Position numbers and translations under genes: made by a program. Below the pieces are notes generated by a model. It was not told the origin of the DNA, did not search any database, and was given only the letters and a program-made list of their open reading frames with translations. DNA of 64,000 bases from the NCBI RefSeq assembly GCF_000518805.1, contig NZ_JAEH01000005.1, forward strand, positions 105,652 to 169,651, read 5' to 3'. This DNA is from Shewanella waksmanii ATCC BAA-643. GTDB taxonomy: Bacteria; Pseudomonadota; Gammaproteobacteria; Enterobacterales; Shewanellaceae. The stretch's first letter is position 1. Each line of letters starts with the position of its first letter. Shown in pieces: positions 1 to 9,177 of this stretch.

Positions 1-112
1 TGCGGGTTTCAGATACTTAATGGCACGCCAACTCGGTTTGCGCACCGGTGTCGATATTGCTAAAGGCCCTGAAGAATGGACTGTTTACCTACAAGTCGGC
101 GGCGCTTGGTAA
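1..112 (+). CDS. C-terminal end of an outer-membrane surface-antigen (BamA/TamA-like) protein, partial
   Basis: Only the last 36 codons are present (reading frame from base 2, stop TAA at 110-112). They encode an amphipathic stretch with GVDIAKGPEEWTVYLQVGGAW at the end, closing with aromatic Trp as outer-membrane barrels usually do. The wording resembles the last strands of D15/BamA-type surface antigens, but the fragment is too short to name a gene. Its start lies outside the window. The SYLF gene follows 38 nt downstream in the same direction and may share its transcript. Confidence 0.5.
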   Translation, partial: AGFRYLMARQLGLRTGVDIAKGPEEWTVYLQVGGAW

Positions 113-150
113 CGCTGCCCTTTAATCCAGTTCATAACGGAGCTCACTCA

Positions 151-954
151 ATGAAGCTATTTACTCTACTTGGCACCATTATCAATAACAGGTATCGCCA
201 GTTATTGATACCAGTGTTGATAGCCACTTTTGTGTCAATGTGCAGCATTCCAAGCAGTGCCAAGCTGCTTGAAGCTACGCCTGACAATATAAATAACACC
301 CAAGCCAGTGAGCTCATCAAGGATGCAGAGCAGCATTTAGATACCTTTCTTACAGATGAGCACTGGGCTGCGGTACGTAACCTCACCGGCATCGCCCGTG
401 CCATATTCATCATTCCGCGCGGTGGACAAGTTGGTTTTGTGTTGGGGGCGCAATGGGGAAAGGGCATTTTAATGGTGCGCCATCACCATCAATGGAGTCA
501 GCCGATCTTTGTCGAAGTAAATAGTCTGCAGCTTGGCCTTCTTGCTGGCGCCCAATCAGTCAATGGGGTTGGAGTGTTACTGAGCGATAACGCACTGCAA
601 CAAGTGATCGATGGCAATTACAAAGCCGGTGGCTCAGCCGATCTAACTCTGGGCCCTGGGATTAGCGGCAAAGCCGCTGGCGGTAGCAAAGGGGTGGAAA
701 TGTTCATGGTCTCTTCCAACAGCGGCCTCTATTTTGGCGGCAGCTTTGAAGGTATCCAGTTAAAGCTAGATGACCACTTAAATCGCTTAACCTACGGCGA
801 CAGTTTCGATGCCAGCGCATTAGCCCAATTTCACTTGCACTGCCCACAGGCACTCGCCCAATCGATGCGCGAGAAGCTCTCAAAGGTCGGTTATCAAGCG
901 GTGTATTCATCACCTCAAGTGATTCGCAGTGAGTCATCCACTTTAGCCCATTGA
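151..954 (+). CDS. SYLF/Ysc84-domain lipid-binding protein, exported
   Basis: This 267-residue protein has a long N-terminal hydrophobic segment (about residues 18-37, ending SSA) typical of a signal peptide, so it is probably periplasmic or membrane-associated. The rest matches the SYLF (Ysc84/DUF500) fold: it contains ARAIFIIPRGGQVGFVLGAQ, the Gly-rich GVGVLLSDNALQQ region and a GSFEG motif near the end, which bind phospholipid in known relatives. An in-frame upstream extension to base 76 is ignored because ATG at 151 begins directly at the signal peptide. The bacterial role of this family is poorly known; a link to outer-membrane lipid handling is inference. Confidence 0.8.
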   Translation: MKLFTLLGTIINNRYRQLLIPVLIATFVSMCSIPSSAKLLEATPDNINNTQASELIKDAEQHLDTFLTDEHWAAVRNLTGIARAIFIIPRGGQVGFVLGAQWGKGILMVRHHHQWSQPIFVEVNSLQLGLLAGAQSVNGVGVLLSDNALQQVIDGNYKAGGSADLTLGPGISGKAAGGSKGVEMFMVSSNSGLYFGGSFEGIQLKLDDHLNRLTYGDSFDASALAQFHLHCPQALAQSMREKLSKVGYQAVYSSPQVIRSESSTLAH

Positions 955-1116
955 GCCTACTGACTATCAAATATCAGCTATCGACAATGGGCCCGGTGCA
1001 AATGGCTCAACCTATCAAAAAGTCGAATACATACTAACTAATAGCAATCGAGTTGTTTATATATAATCGCTAACCAACAAACTCACACATCTCGCACAGA
1101 TTAAAAGGTACAAACA

Positions 1117-1473
1117 ATGAAATCTAATCAACTTAACTCAATATCATCACTGCTATTGCCTAAGCTCCCGACACAGGGGAAACGACGCTCTAAAGTAGCG
1201 AACTTTATGGTAGTAGCCTTACCAGCGCTCATGCTCAGCATTATCATGATTGGTAAAGCCAACGCTGAATTTTACTGTGCAGCAGATGATCTAGCCTGTC
1301 AGGCGCAACGCAGTGCCAATATAGAACAGGAGCTGGATAAGCGACTCGCCGCTTTCGAGGAACAACAAGCCATACTGGCAGCTAAAGCTAAAACGGAAGC
1401 TAAGTATTTAAAGCAAGCGCACAACATCTGCATCAAAAGTGCCCATGGTGAACAAACTGACAAATGCGATTAA
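1117..1473 (+). CDS. small exported hypothetical protein
   Basis: A 118-residue protein not recognised as a known family. It has a basic N-terminus (about 30 residues, KRRSK) followed by a hydrophobic segment ending at AKANA-like residues about 46-51, so it is probably secreted to the periplasm by a long signal sequence. The mature part has four cysteines (two near the start, two near the end, which could form disulfides) and an Ala/Glu/Lys-rich helix. ATG is preceded by AAAAGG at a good distance. A strong terminator follows at 1513-1538, so it is a monocistronic gene. Confidence 0.6.
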   Translation: MKSNQLNSISSLLLPKLPTQGKRRSKVANFMVVALPALMLSIIMIGKANAEFYCAADDLACQAQRSANIEQELDKRLAAFEEQQAILAAKAKTEAKYLKQAHNICIKSAHGEQTDKCD

Positions 1474-1512
1474 CTCCATGGTGGCGCTGCCAATGCTCCA
1501 TCATTCACCCAT

Positions 1513-1538
1513 AAAAACGGACCTTAGGTCCGTTTTTT
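1513..1538 (+). terminator. Rho-independent terminator
   Basis: Perfect inverted repeat ACGGACC-TTA-GGTCCGT followed by a run of T, 40 nt after the stop of the small exported protein. Confidence 0.85.
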
Positions 1539-1767
1539 ATTGCCCAATTCGCTAGCTATTCTTTGCGTCAACAAACCGCTTTTCTTACTAGTACCTACGC
1601 CCAACATCACACTCAAGGTCAAACCTAGCGAAAAAGTCCAATCTCTAGCATTTACTCACACTTTCGCCATAACAGCCATTAGTTGAACTTTAACTGAACC
1701 GAGTCACTTGTTACCCATTAATCTATTCGAAAATCAAATAATACCTAACTCAAACAACCCGAAAAAC

Positions 1768-1789
1768 ACTGAGAAAATAGCCTCACTTA
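1768..1789 (+). promoter_or_regulatory. leader element A shared by two tandem barrel genes
   Basis: A 22-nt block starting ACTGAGA and ending GCCTCACTTA. It recurs at 2939-2960 with one mismatch. The copies end 61 and 57 nt upstream of the two paralogous outer-membrane-protein start codons. The conserved position suggests a promoter -10/start region or a 5'-leader control site; which one is not decidable from sequence alone. Confidence 0.5.
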
Positions 1790-1850
1790 GTCAGCAGCAT
1801 CATTGTTGACGAGTTAAACAACAACATAATTATTTGATGAGGACAAACAC

Positions 1851-2591
1851 ATGAAAAAGTCAGCCATTGCTATCGCAGCATTACTAGCCCTATCTACAGG
1901 AGCAGCCAATGCACAATCTAACACTGAATTGCTAAACGGTTTCACCGGCAAAATTGAAGCCGATTACACCACTCAAGAAAAGAACACTAAAGTTGAAGCG
2001 CAACTCGGTTATGACTTTAATTTTGGTGCCGTTTCTGTCATTCCATTTTTGGCAGCAGAAACTAACTACTCAGGTGAAAAAGATATCCTGACAAACAAGT
2101 ATGAAGGTTTTGACCGCGGCGCATTAGGCGGTGGTTTTACAGTGCGTACTAACTTTGACAACTTCTACGCTTATGCTGAAGGTCGCGTTATGGTCAAAGA
2201 CCGCATTAACTTAACTGTACCTAATGGCGAACTACCTGAACTGCCTATTCCAGAGCTACCTGAATTACCAGGCGCGGAGCTATATGGTGGCGATACTTTA
2301 GTAAAAGGCACCGTTAACCAATACCGTGTAAAGCTCGGTACCGGTTACCAATTCGATAATGGCTTTAGCGCAGGTGTTGAAGCCGCCATGGTGCGAGAGA
2401 GCTTTAAAGATCTCAAAGAAGACCAGCGCGAAATTTTCGCTGTGGCTGGCTACAATTTCACCGACAATTTAAAGCTATTTGCTAAAGTAGGTGCAGCAGA
2501 TACCGGCGACCAAGCAGAGCTGTATAAAAAGAGCAAAGATGACGGTAAATGGGAAACAAAAACGGTTATCGGCGTAAGCTACGCATTCTAA
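1851..2591 (+). CDS. outer-membrane beta-barrel protein, paralogue 1
   Basis: This 246-residue protein has a clear signal peptide (MKKSAIAIAALLALSTGAANA) and then alternating strands typical of a small OmpA-like or porin-type barrel, ending in aromatic Phe (VSYAF). A Pro/Glu/Leu-rich loop at about residues 124-145 repeats ELPELP and is missing from its paralogue at 3018, so it is probably a surface loop. The two genes share the signal peptide almost exactly and most of the barrel, so they arose by tandem duplication. Function is unknown; it has no OmpA-type C-terminal peptidoglycan-binding domain. RBS GAGGA lies before ATG. Confidence 0.75.
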   Translation: MKKSAIAIAALLALSTGAANAQSNTELLNGFTGKIEADYTTQEKNTKVEAQLGYDFNFGAVSVIPFLAAETNYSGEKDILTNKYEGFDRGALGGGFTVRTNFDNFYAYAEGRVMVKDRINLTVPNGELPELPIPELPELPGAELYGGDTLVKGTVNQYRVKLGTGYQFDNGFSAGVEAAMVRESFKDLKEDQREIFAVAGYNFTDNLKLFAKVGAADTGDQAELYKKSKDDGKWETKTVIGVSYAF

Positions 2592-2605
2592 TGACCTAGT
2601 ACACT

Positions 2606-2638
2606 AAAAAGCGAGCTCATTTTGAGCTCGCTTTTTTT
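2606..2638 (+). terminator. Rho-independent terminator
   Basis: Stem AAAGCGAGCTC / GAGCTCGCTTT with loop ATTTT and a T tail, just after the first barrel gene. Confidence 0.85.
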
Positions 2639-2694
2639 GCAGTAACACCACTGACTCCCATTCATTCCCTCCTGCTATCTAACCCCGTTGCCAG

Positions 2695-2792
2695 CTCTCG
2701 ATTCTCAGCTCTCGACTCACAGTTCTCGACTCACAGTTCTCGACTCACAGTTCTCGACTCACAGTTCTCGATTCACAGTTCTCTACTCTCAA
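2695..2792. repeat. seven tandem copies of a 14-bp repeat
   Basis: Consensus TTCTCGACTCACAG, copies beginning at 2695, 2709, 2723, 2737, 2751, 2765 and 2779. The middle three are identical and the outer ones diverged. It sits between the two barrel genes, after the first gene's terminator. A 14-bp unit changes reading frame with each copy, arguing against coding. Confidence 0.9.
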
Positions 2793-2938
2793 ACGTCTAC
2801 TACCCATCTCTTCTACCACAAAGAAAATCCCAATAAAAACACGACTAAATCAACAACTTCCACCTTAACCCGTGCCAATGCACCGGTAACAATCCATTCG
2901 ATTAACGAATAGTTACTAATTAAATGAATTCAATATTT

Positions 2939-2960
2939 ACTGAGATAATAGCCTCACTTA
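2939..2960 (+). promoter_or_regulatory. leader element B shared by two tandem barrel genes
   Basis: Second copy of the 22-nt block at 1768-1789 (one mismatch), 57 nt upstream of the second barrel gene. The duplication therefore included upstream control DNA, and both genes may respond to the same signal. Confidence 0.5.
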
Positions 2961-3017
2961 ATAAGCACTAACGCTTATTAACTTACAACCCAATTAAACT
3001 CTATGAGGAATACAGTA

Positions 3018-3719
3018 ATGAAAAAGTCAGCCATTGCCATTGCAGCCCTATTAGCACTTTCAACTGGTGCAGCCAATGCAGATGTTATGAACGGTTTTAC
3101 CGGTAAGATTGAAGCGGAATACACCACTCAAGACAAGCATGCCAATGTTGAAGCGCAGCTTGGATACGATTTTAACTTAGGCGCCGTATCGGTTGTGCCC
3201 TTTCTATCAGCAGAAACCGGCTATTCTGGCGAGAAAGATGTCATCACAGATAAAGCAGAAGGCTTTGACCGCGGCGCGATTGGCGGCGGATTAAGAGTAG
3301 AAACCAATTTCGACAACTTCTACGCCTATGCCGAAGGCCGCGCAATGGTGAAAGACCACATTAAAGTACAAGGTCCGGTTGCTGTACCAATGAAAAGCAA
3401 CAGCAACACCTTACTTGAAGGGACTTTGAACGAATATCGCGTTGAGATTGGCAGCGGTTATCAATTTGACAGCGGCTTTAGCGCTGGCGTAGAAGCGGCG
3501 TTCACACGCGAAGATACCAAGTTGAAAGGCATTAACAGCATCAAAGATGATAAGCGTGAAGTCTTTGCGGTTGCTGGCTACAACTTCAACGACAACTTCT
3601 CACTTTATGCCAAAGTAGGCGCTGCAGATACAGCAGAACTAAATTCGCTTGCTAAGAGCAAGAAAGATGACGGAAAATGGGAGACCAAAACTGTCGTTGG
3701 TGTTACTTACAAGTTCTAA
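3018..3719 (+). CDS. outer-membrane beta-barrel protein, paralogue 2
   Basis: A 233-residue paralogue of the protein at 1851-2591, with the same signal peptide, the same GFTGKIEA start of the mature part, the same NFDNFYAYAEGR strand and KDDGKWETKT near the C-terminus. It ends in aromatic Phe as barrels do. The Pro-rich loop of paralogue 1 is replaced by a shorter loop (about residues 117-133). ATG at 3018 is chosen because GAGG lies 9 nt upstream and it matches the paralogue start; an upstream in-frame ATG at 3003 is less likely. Role unknown. Confidence 0.75.
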   Translation: MKKSAIAIAALLALSTGAANADVMNGFTGKIEAEYTTQDKHANVEAQLGYDFNLGAVSVVPFLSAETGYSGEKDVITDKAEGFDRGAIGGGLRVETNFDNFYAYAEGRAMVKDHIKVQGPVAVPMKSNSNTLLEGTLNEYRVEIGSGYQFDSGFSAGVEAAFTREDTKLKGINSIKDDKREVFAVAGYNFNDNFSLYAKVGAADTAELNSLAKSKKDDGKWETKTVVGVTYKF

Positions 3720-3720
3720 G

Positions 3721-3730
3721 CCCCCCCCCC
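3721..3730. repeat. homopolymer of ten C
   Basis: Run of ten C immediately after the stop of barrel paralogue 2 and before its terminator. It is non-coding. Such runs are prone to length variation and to sequencing error. Confidence 0.8.
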
Positions 3731-3761
3731 AAGCCCAATGCGCGCAGCGCATTGGGCTTTT
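3731..3761 (+). terminator. Rho-independent terminator
   Basis: Thirteen-base stem AAGCCCAATGCGC with its exact complement around loop GCA, ending in TTT. Terminates barrel paralogue 2. Confidence 0.8.
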
Positions 3762-4031
3762 ATCACAAAGCATTACGATTCATTGCCTAATAATTCAATT
3801 AGTATCAATTTAGTTACAATTTCTCGCCCCATACTTCGGAATATTAAAATTTCCATTTAATAATAGAGGCTTAGCAACCAAAAATACCAATGCGCACTTG
3901 AGTTCGCATCTGCAAAGCTAAAATCATCCTAGTCTTTTACGCGGCAAACCAGCTATATTAACAACATTATGAAGATCAGCCAGTTGAGCTGTCATCAGCC
4001 GCTGCCGCAAACTGTTTAAAGGACTACAAGC

Positions 4032-4757
4032 ATGGGACAAGAAACCTCGAAAATCCTCGTTGTCGATGATGATATGAGACTGCGTTCTTTACTAGAGCGG
4101 TATCTTGTAGAACAAGGCTACCAAGTACGCAGTGCTGCCAATGCAGAGCAAATGGATAGATTGCTAGAACGCGAAAACTTTCATTTGCTGGTACTTGATT
4201 TGATGTTGCCAGGTGAAGATGGCTTATCCATATGTCGTCGATTGCGCCAAAACGATAATGCCATCCCCATTGTGATGCTGACCGCAAAAGGCGATGAAGT
4301 CGACCGGATTATCGGTTTGGAACTGGGCGCAGATGATTATCTGCCTAAACCTTTTAATCCGCGCGAGTTACTTGCGCGTATTAAAGCAGTGATGCGTCGC
4401 CAAGCACCAGAAGTGCCCGGTGCCCCCACCCAGCAAGAAGAACAAATCGAATTTGGCGAGTTTTCACTTAACCTTGCTACTCGAGAGATGTATCACGGGG
4501 ATGAGTCTATCGCACTGACTAGTGGCGAATTTGCTGTGCTTAAAGTACTCGTTAGCCATCCTCGCGAGCCACTATCACGTGATAAGTTAATGAACTTGGC
4601 CCGAGGTCGAGATTATTCCGCCCTTGAACGCTCAATCGATGTACAGGTATCACGTTTACGCCGCCTAATCGAAAAAGATGCCGCCAATCCTAGGTATATT
4701 CAAACCGTATGGGGATTGGGCTATGTATTTGTGCCCGATGGTGCGGCGCGCCGATAA
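4032..4757 (+). CDS. ompR: osmolarity-type response regulator OmpR
   Basis: A 241-residue OmpR-family regulator. The N-terminal receiver has the acidic pair in VVDDDMRLR, the phosphoacceptor Asp in LLVLDLMLPGEDG (about residue 55), the Thr in MLTAKGDE and the Lys in YLPKPFNPREL. The C-terminal winged-helix domain has SRDKLMNLARGRDYSALERSIDVQVSRLR and ends YIQTVWGLGYVF. It is phosphorylated by EnvZ and controls outer-membrane protein genes in known relatives. RBS AAGGA precedes ATG. envZ begins 9 nt after its stop, so the pair is one operon. Close to E. coli OmpR in length and motifs. Confidence 0.95.
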   Translation: MGQETSKILVVDDDMRLRSLLERYLVEQGYQVRSAANAEQMDRLLERENFHLLVLDLMLPGEDGLSICRRLRQNDNAIPIVMLTAKGDEVDRIIGLELGADDYLPKPFNPRELLARIKAVMRRQAPEVPGAPTQQEEQIEFGEFSLNLATREMYHGDESIALTSGEFAVLKVLVSHPREPLSRDKLMNLARGRDYSALERSIDVQVSRLRRLIEKDAANPRYIQTVWGLGYVFVPDGAARR

Positions 4758-4766
4758 ATATTCGGC

Positions 4767-6080
4767 ATGAAATGGTTTAAAAAATTCTTACCCGCGAGTG
4801 CATTTAGCCAAACAGTTTTACTGATTGGCTCTTTGCTGTTGGTCAATCAGCTGGTGTCTTATCTATCAGTTGCGGTCTACTTTATTCAGCCTACCTATCA
4901 ACAGATCAATCAGCTCATCGCTCGACAAGTCAACTTGCTGTTTGTTGATGGCGTGGATGTGGGACGTGAACATTTAACCATGGTCGATGCGCTCAATGCC
5001 AAAGTGCGCGACGATGCCATGGAGATCTATAACCAAAAGCAGGCCCGCGAAGCGGGAATTGAGCGAGCAACCTATTACAGCTTATTGTCTTCACAGATGT
5101 CAGAGCATTTAGGGGGGAAAGCTGAGGTACGTATTGCCCAAGGTGAGAACTTTGAAATTTGGATTAAGCCACCGCAAGCCCCCTCAATTTGGATCAAAGT
5201 ACCGCTAACGGGTTTTAAAGATTTTGGCTTATCACCACTCACACTCTATTTAATGGTGATTGGTGCACTGAGTGTGGCCGGTGGATGGTGGTTTGCTCGC
5301 AAGCAAAATCGACCGTTAAAACGCTTACAAAAAGCCGCATTGTCGGTGTCACATGGTGATTACCCTGCGCCACTACCAACCGATAGTGGCTCAACAGAAA
5401 TTATCGAAGTAACCCATGCGTTTAATCAGATGTCCCACAGCATGAAGCAACTCGAGCAAGACCGCGCGTTGCTAATGGCCGGGATATCCCACGACCTTCG
5501 TACTCCGCTTACTCGCATTCGTTTAGCATCTGAAATGATGGTTGAAGAGGATGAATACCTCAAAGACGGCATCGCCCATGATATTGAGGATATGGATGCG
5601 ATTATTAATCAGTTTATTGCCTATATTCGCCAAGATCAGGAAAGCAATCGCGAGCCTGCACAACTTAACGATTTGATTAACGATGTTGCCGAAGCGGAAG
5701 CCAATCGCGCTGGTACGATTGAGCTTAACCTCAGCACTCTGCCCGACATCCCAATGCAGGCCATAGCAATAAAACGAGTCATTAGTAACTTGGTGGAAAA
5801 TGCAGCGCGTTATGGTAATGGCTGGACGCTTATCAGCTCCACCTTAAGCGACAATAAAGTAAGCTTTAGTGTCGAAGATAATGGCCCCGGCATTAATGCC
5901 AGCGAGATTGACGAGCTGTTCCAACCTTTTACTCAGGGCGATACCGCTCGTGGCAGTGTTGGTTCTGGATTAGGCCTCGCGATTATCAAGCGTATTGTCG
6001 ATCGTCATCACGGTAGTGTCACCCTGACCAACCGCCCCCAAGGTGGCTTAAAAGCCCAAGTCTGGTTACCTTTAGACTAA
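4767..6080 (+). CDS. envZ: sensor histidine kinase EnvZ
   Basis: A 437-residue inner-membrane kinase. There are TM segments at about residues 16-38 and 158-177 around a periplasmic domain, then a HAMP linker ([18 protein letters not shown]). The dimerisation/phosphotransfer site has the conserved His in [17 protein letters not shown]. The ATPase domain has the N box [10 protein letters not shown], the G1 box VEDNGPGI and the G2 box [12 protein letters not shown]. It phosphorylates OmpR, encoded immediately upstream. The length matches the family. A hairpin at 6101-6128 probably ends this operon. Confidence 0.93.
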   Translation: MKWFKKFLPASAFSQTVLLIGSLLLVNQLVSYLSVAVYFIQPTYQQINQLIARQVNLLFVDGVDVGREHLTMVDALNAKVRDDAMEIYNQKQAREAGIERATYYSLLSSQMSEHLGGKAEVRIAQGENFEIWIKPPQAPSIWIKVPLTGFKDFGLSPLTLYLMVIGALSVAGGWWFARKQNRPLKRLQKAALSVSHGDYPAPLPTDSGSTEIIEVTHAFNQMSHSMKQLEQDRALLMAGISHDLRTPLTRIRLASEMMVEEDEYLKDGIAHDIEDMDAIINQFIAYIRQDQESNREPAQLNDLINDVAEAEANRAGTIELNLSTLPDIPMQAIAIKRVISNLVENAARYGNGWTLISSTLSDNKVSFSVEDNGPGINASEIDELFQPFTQGDTARGSVGSGLGLAIIKRIVDRHHGSVTLTNRPQGGLKAQVWLPLD

Positions 6081-6100
6081 AATCATATAACTAGCGGCAA

Positions 6101-6128
6101 CGAAAAACCGCAGTATTCGCGGTTTTCG
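6101..6128 (+). terminator. probable terminator after ompR-envZ
   Basis: Stem CGAAAAACCGC / GCGGTTTTCG around loop AGTATTC, with one bulged A. The T tract is within the stem arm, so it is a weaker terminator than others in the window. Confidence 0.55.
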
Positions 6129-6246
6129 CCTATACTTCGAGCTAGCCATTTCCCCCTGTAATACCTGTTTACATAAACGACCAACATGACATATTTATCT
6201 AGTACACAATGCTAATTAACAGGGCCGTGTCAGGAGCATATTGTTT

Positions 6247-6981
6247 ATGGACGAAGTGAGATCGAAAATATTGCTGGTAGATCAAGATATAAACAGTAGA
6301 AACACCATAGGTAAATACCTATCAGAGCAAGGGGTAGAGGTGTGTTTTGCTGAAAATGCCAGCCAAATGGACCAAATGCTAGAAAGGGAAGAGTATCATC
6401 TACTGTTACTCGACATTAAATTAAACGGCGAAGATGGACTGTCAGTCTGCAAGAGGTTGCGGCAAAAAGACAACCACATCCCGATCATTATGAAATCTAA
6501 ATACGGCGACGAGATTGACCGTATACTGGGACTGGAAATCGGCGCTGATGATTTCCTTCCAGACCGATGCAATGAACGAGAGATGCTAGCTCGCTTACAT
6601 GCTGTGATTCGACGTAGACCTATAGACAATGGGTCTGCACACGCACCCCATGAAATTAAATTTGGCCATTTCACGCTCAATTTAGACAGCCGAAAAATGT
6701 ACAAAGACGATCAAAATGTGTCGATTACCAGCAGCGAATTTGCCATTTTGCAGGTATTTGCCAACCACCCTAATACACCGCTAACCCGGGAGAAAATTGC
6801 CGCTTTCTCTAAAGGCAGTGACCATATGCCTTCAAATCGCGCCATCGATGTACAGATTTCTCGGCTTAGACGCATCATAGAGGCTGATACCTCCCATCCA
6901 GATTACATTCAAACAGTGTGGGGGCTAGGCTATGTTTTCATTCCCGATGCGACAGAGGTAATGACAGCAGAAAAAGCATGA
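6247..6981 (+). CDS. OmpR paralogue with a degenerate receiver domain
   Basis: A 244-residue OmpR-like protein. The winged-helix domain is very similar to OmpR (AIDVQISRLRRIIEAD, YIQTVWGLGYVFIP). In the receiver the phosphoacceptor Asp is kept (LLLLDIKLNGEDG). However, one of the two acidic residues is changed (VDQDINSR against VDDDMRLR), the Thr/Ser switch region MLTAKGDE reads MKSKYGDE, and the conserved Lys-Pro of LPKPFNPREL reads LPDRCNEREM. It should therefore bind DNA but may not be switched by ordinary phosphorylation. It has its own RBS (AGGAG) and lies 166 nt after envZ, beyond a hairpin. TTG at 6241 is an alternative start. Confidence 0.85.
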   Translation: MDEVRSKILLVDQDINSRNTIGKYLSEQGVEVCFAENASQMDQMLEREEYHLLLLDIKLNGEDGLSVCKRLRQKDNHIPIIMKSKYGDEIDRILGLEIGADDFLPDRCNEREMLARLHAVIRRRPIDNGSAHAPHEIKFGHFTLNLDSRKMYKDDQNVSITSSEFAILQVFANHPNTPLTREKIAAFSKGSDHMPSNRAIDVQISRLRRIIEADTSHPDYIQTVWGLGYVFIPDATEVMTAEKA

Positions 6982-7127
6982 TTCGAGCGCAAGGCTAATT
7001 CAATTCACCTTCAAATCTGCTGAATATTAGTAAAACATACAGTTCTATAAAGTGGTCGAGCGAGCGTCATCATTTTGCAACATAAGTGCAATAATCTGGC
7101 GGCAAATTAATCGCTTGGCCCGCTTCA

Positions 7128-9098
7128 ATGAGAATATCAACCCTATCATTAACAGCTTCAGCTAGCCTGCTGTTGCTTGCTGCCACCTTAGCTGCGGTGG
7201 TTATATGGAGCAGCCAGCAACGTCAGCAAATTGAGCAAGAAACTGAGCAACTGGCGCAAATTCAACAAACCTTTCTTGTCGAAATTCGTCGTGAACTGGA
7301 AAGCTATCTCAACACAGGTGATAGCACTCGCTTAGCCGCTGCAAAACAGCAACTGCAATCGATATCGGCAGAGGTTAATGACATCAATCATGCCACGGCT
7401 CAACAAGTACAAAGCCAGCTATCAACATTCATTCAAGCGTTAGATAATGAATACCTTGCCGCAGGAAAGCTCGCGGGTAACCCTCGGCAACTGTTGTCAC
7501 ATGCAGAATCGGAGATGCTCGATAACAATCGACGATTAGCCCAATATGCCTTTGAAGGGTTAGCAGAAAACCCAGCACTTGCCGCAAAATATTTAGTGCT
7601 CACCAACGAGCTGGGGCCGTTAGTTTATCGCCTCTCCCAGTTGACCCAAGATTACTTGATTGGCAAAGAACAAAAACTTAAACCGTTTCTAGAGCGTAAC
7701 ATCAACAACTTAGCCGACTGGCATGATCAATTGCGGGTACTGGGGTTAATCGGTATCTATCAAGTTGAAGAAGTTGATGAGTTTGCCTTAGGTGACGATG
7801 AAGGTGAACGTTATGAAGTAGGTGAAGCCTACCGAAGTGAATTACTCAGCCTGACTTTACGGTACGGCAAAGAAGTAGAAAATACCCATAATCTGCTGAT
7901 AGAGAATCAGAACGTCCAATCAGCCATGCGCACGGCAATCGCCAACATTGAGCAATCATTACTTGCCCTTGGCCAGGTACAGAAAACCCAAAACTTGCAG
8001 CTCAAGCAAGAGTTACAAATGGCACTATATGCCATGGTTTCAATCTTAGCCGTTTTTGCTTTGGGCTATCTGTTTTTACAGCAACGCCGCGTTGTCAAAC
8101 CGCTTAAGAATCTTAACCGTGCCTTTATGCAATTGAGTGAAACCAATAGCCGTGAGCGTCTGATCATTCAGCGTCGCTGCGAAACCGGTCAGATTGCTGG
8201 CCACTTCAACCAGCTGCTAGACCGTTTTGAAAGCGAAGATGAGCAACAGCGCCAACAAATCACCACGGTATCCCAATCGCTAAGCCAGCTGGTGCAACGA
8301 ATTAGTATGATCAGCTCTAGCACAGAACAAACTCAACAAATTGTGGCCGTGGCCCTCGAACAAACTGAGCAAGTACGCGAATTGGCCCGCGAAGTGAACT
8401 TAAGCTCAGAGCAAGTGGAGCGCAGTGCTGAATCTACCCGTGCTGATATGCAGCGTTCACAAACCGAAGCCGAAGCGGTCTTGTCAGCCACCGAGCAAAC
8501 CCAACAGGCGGTCAATAACTGCCATCAATCGCTATCGAGCCTCACGACCTCAGTCAGTGATGTCTCAAAAATCATTGATGTGATTGGCAACATTGCCGAG
8601 CAAACGAACCTATTAGCACTAAACGCCGCAATTGAAGCTGCGCGAGCCGGTGAGCAAGGCCGAGGCTTTGCGGTTGTTGCTGATGAAGTACGTAATTTGT
8701 CGCTACGTACCCAACATTCACTCAAAGAGATCATGACCATTCTCACTCAGCTGACTGAAGCCAATGGTGAGTTAGAGCTAAGTGTCCAAGGCATTGGTGC
8801 TGCATCTGAAACGCAAAAACAGCGCGCCCAAGCACTGTGGCAAGTGGCGCAAGATGTCCAAACCCAAGCCCACGAGATGACCCTAACGGCTAAGCAGGGC
8901 TCTGCCCACTCGCTGGCACAAGTGAGTCACTTAGACGATTTTGTCAGAGCCATGGCAGAGTTGAAACTGCACGCACAAGGGGCATCTAACCAAAGTGATG
9001 AGATCGCCGAAGAAGTACAGCAAAGTGTCAAGCGCATTGAAAGCAGTTTAGGTATCGAAACCGAGGCCGCGCCGGTCACCTTAGAACACGCAGCCTAA
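7128..9098 (+). CDS. methyl-accepting chemotaxis protein
   Basis: A 656-residue receptor. There is a TM segment at about residues 8-28, a long helical periplasmic domain, a second TM at about 300-318 and a HAMP region ([17 protein letters not shown]). The cytoplasmic signalling tip is nearly the family consensus ([20 protein letters not shown], then [15 protein letters not shown]). It should signal to CheA/CheW from the inner membrane. The ligand is unknown and the sensor domain, rich in Gln and Glu, gives no clue. It is encoded alone, and a bidirectional-looking terminator follows. Confidence 0.92.
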   Translation: MRISTLSLTASASLLLLAATLAAVVIWSSQQRQQIEQETEQLAQIQQTFLVEIRRELESYLNTGDSTRLAAAKQQLQSISAEVNDINHATAQQVQSQLSTFIQALDNEYLAAGKLAGNPRQLLSHAESEMLDNNRRLAQYAFEGLAENPALAAKYLVLTNELGPLVYRLSQLTQDYLIGKEQKLKPFLERNINNLADWHDQLRVLGLIGIYQVEEVDEFALGDDEGERYEVGEAYRSELLSLTLRYGKEVENTHNLLIENQNVQSAMRTAIANIEQSLLALGQVQKTQNLQLKQELQMALYAMVSILAVFALGYLFLQQRRVVKPLKNLNRAFMQLSETNSRERLIIQRRCETGQIAGHFNQLLDRFESEDEQQRQQITTVSQSLSQLVQRISMISSSTEQTQQIVAVALEQTEQVRELAREVNLSSEQVERSAESTRADMQRSQTEAEAVLSATEQTQQAVNNCHQSLSSLTTSVSDVSKIIDVIGNIAEQTNLLALNAAIEAARAGEQGRGFAVVADEVRNLSLRTQHSLKEIMTILTQLTEANGELELSVQGIGAASETQKQRAQALWQVAQDVQTQAHEMTLTAKQGSAHSLAQVSHLDDFVRAMAELKLHAQGASNQSDEIAEEVQQSVKRIESSLGIETEAAPVTLEHAA

Positions 9099-9134
9099 GC
9101 TCTTTATCTCGGCTGTCACCAGTTACCATAGCCA

Positions 9135-9165
9135 CAAAAAAGGCGCCTGTAATGGCGCCTTTTTC
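9135..9165. terminator. bidirectional terminator
   Basis: AAAAAGGCGCC-TGTAAT-GGCGCCTTTTT lies between the convergent chemotaxis receptor and peroxiredoxin genes. It has A and T tracts on both sides, so it can act on both strands. Confidence 0.85.
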
Positions 9166-9177
9166 TCTCTGCCCAGC

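Noticed and set aside
2688..2912. 74-codon reading frame beginning MPALDSQLSTHSSRLT
   Set aside because: It is the translation of the 14-bp tandem repeat and its flanks, has no ribosome site and would shift frame with any change in copy number.
3721..3730. Ten-C run as a phase-variation switch
   Set aside because: It is after the stop codon and before the terminator, so length change would not affect the reading frame.
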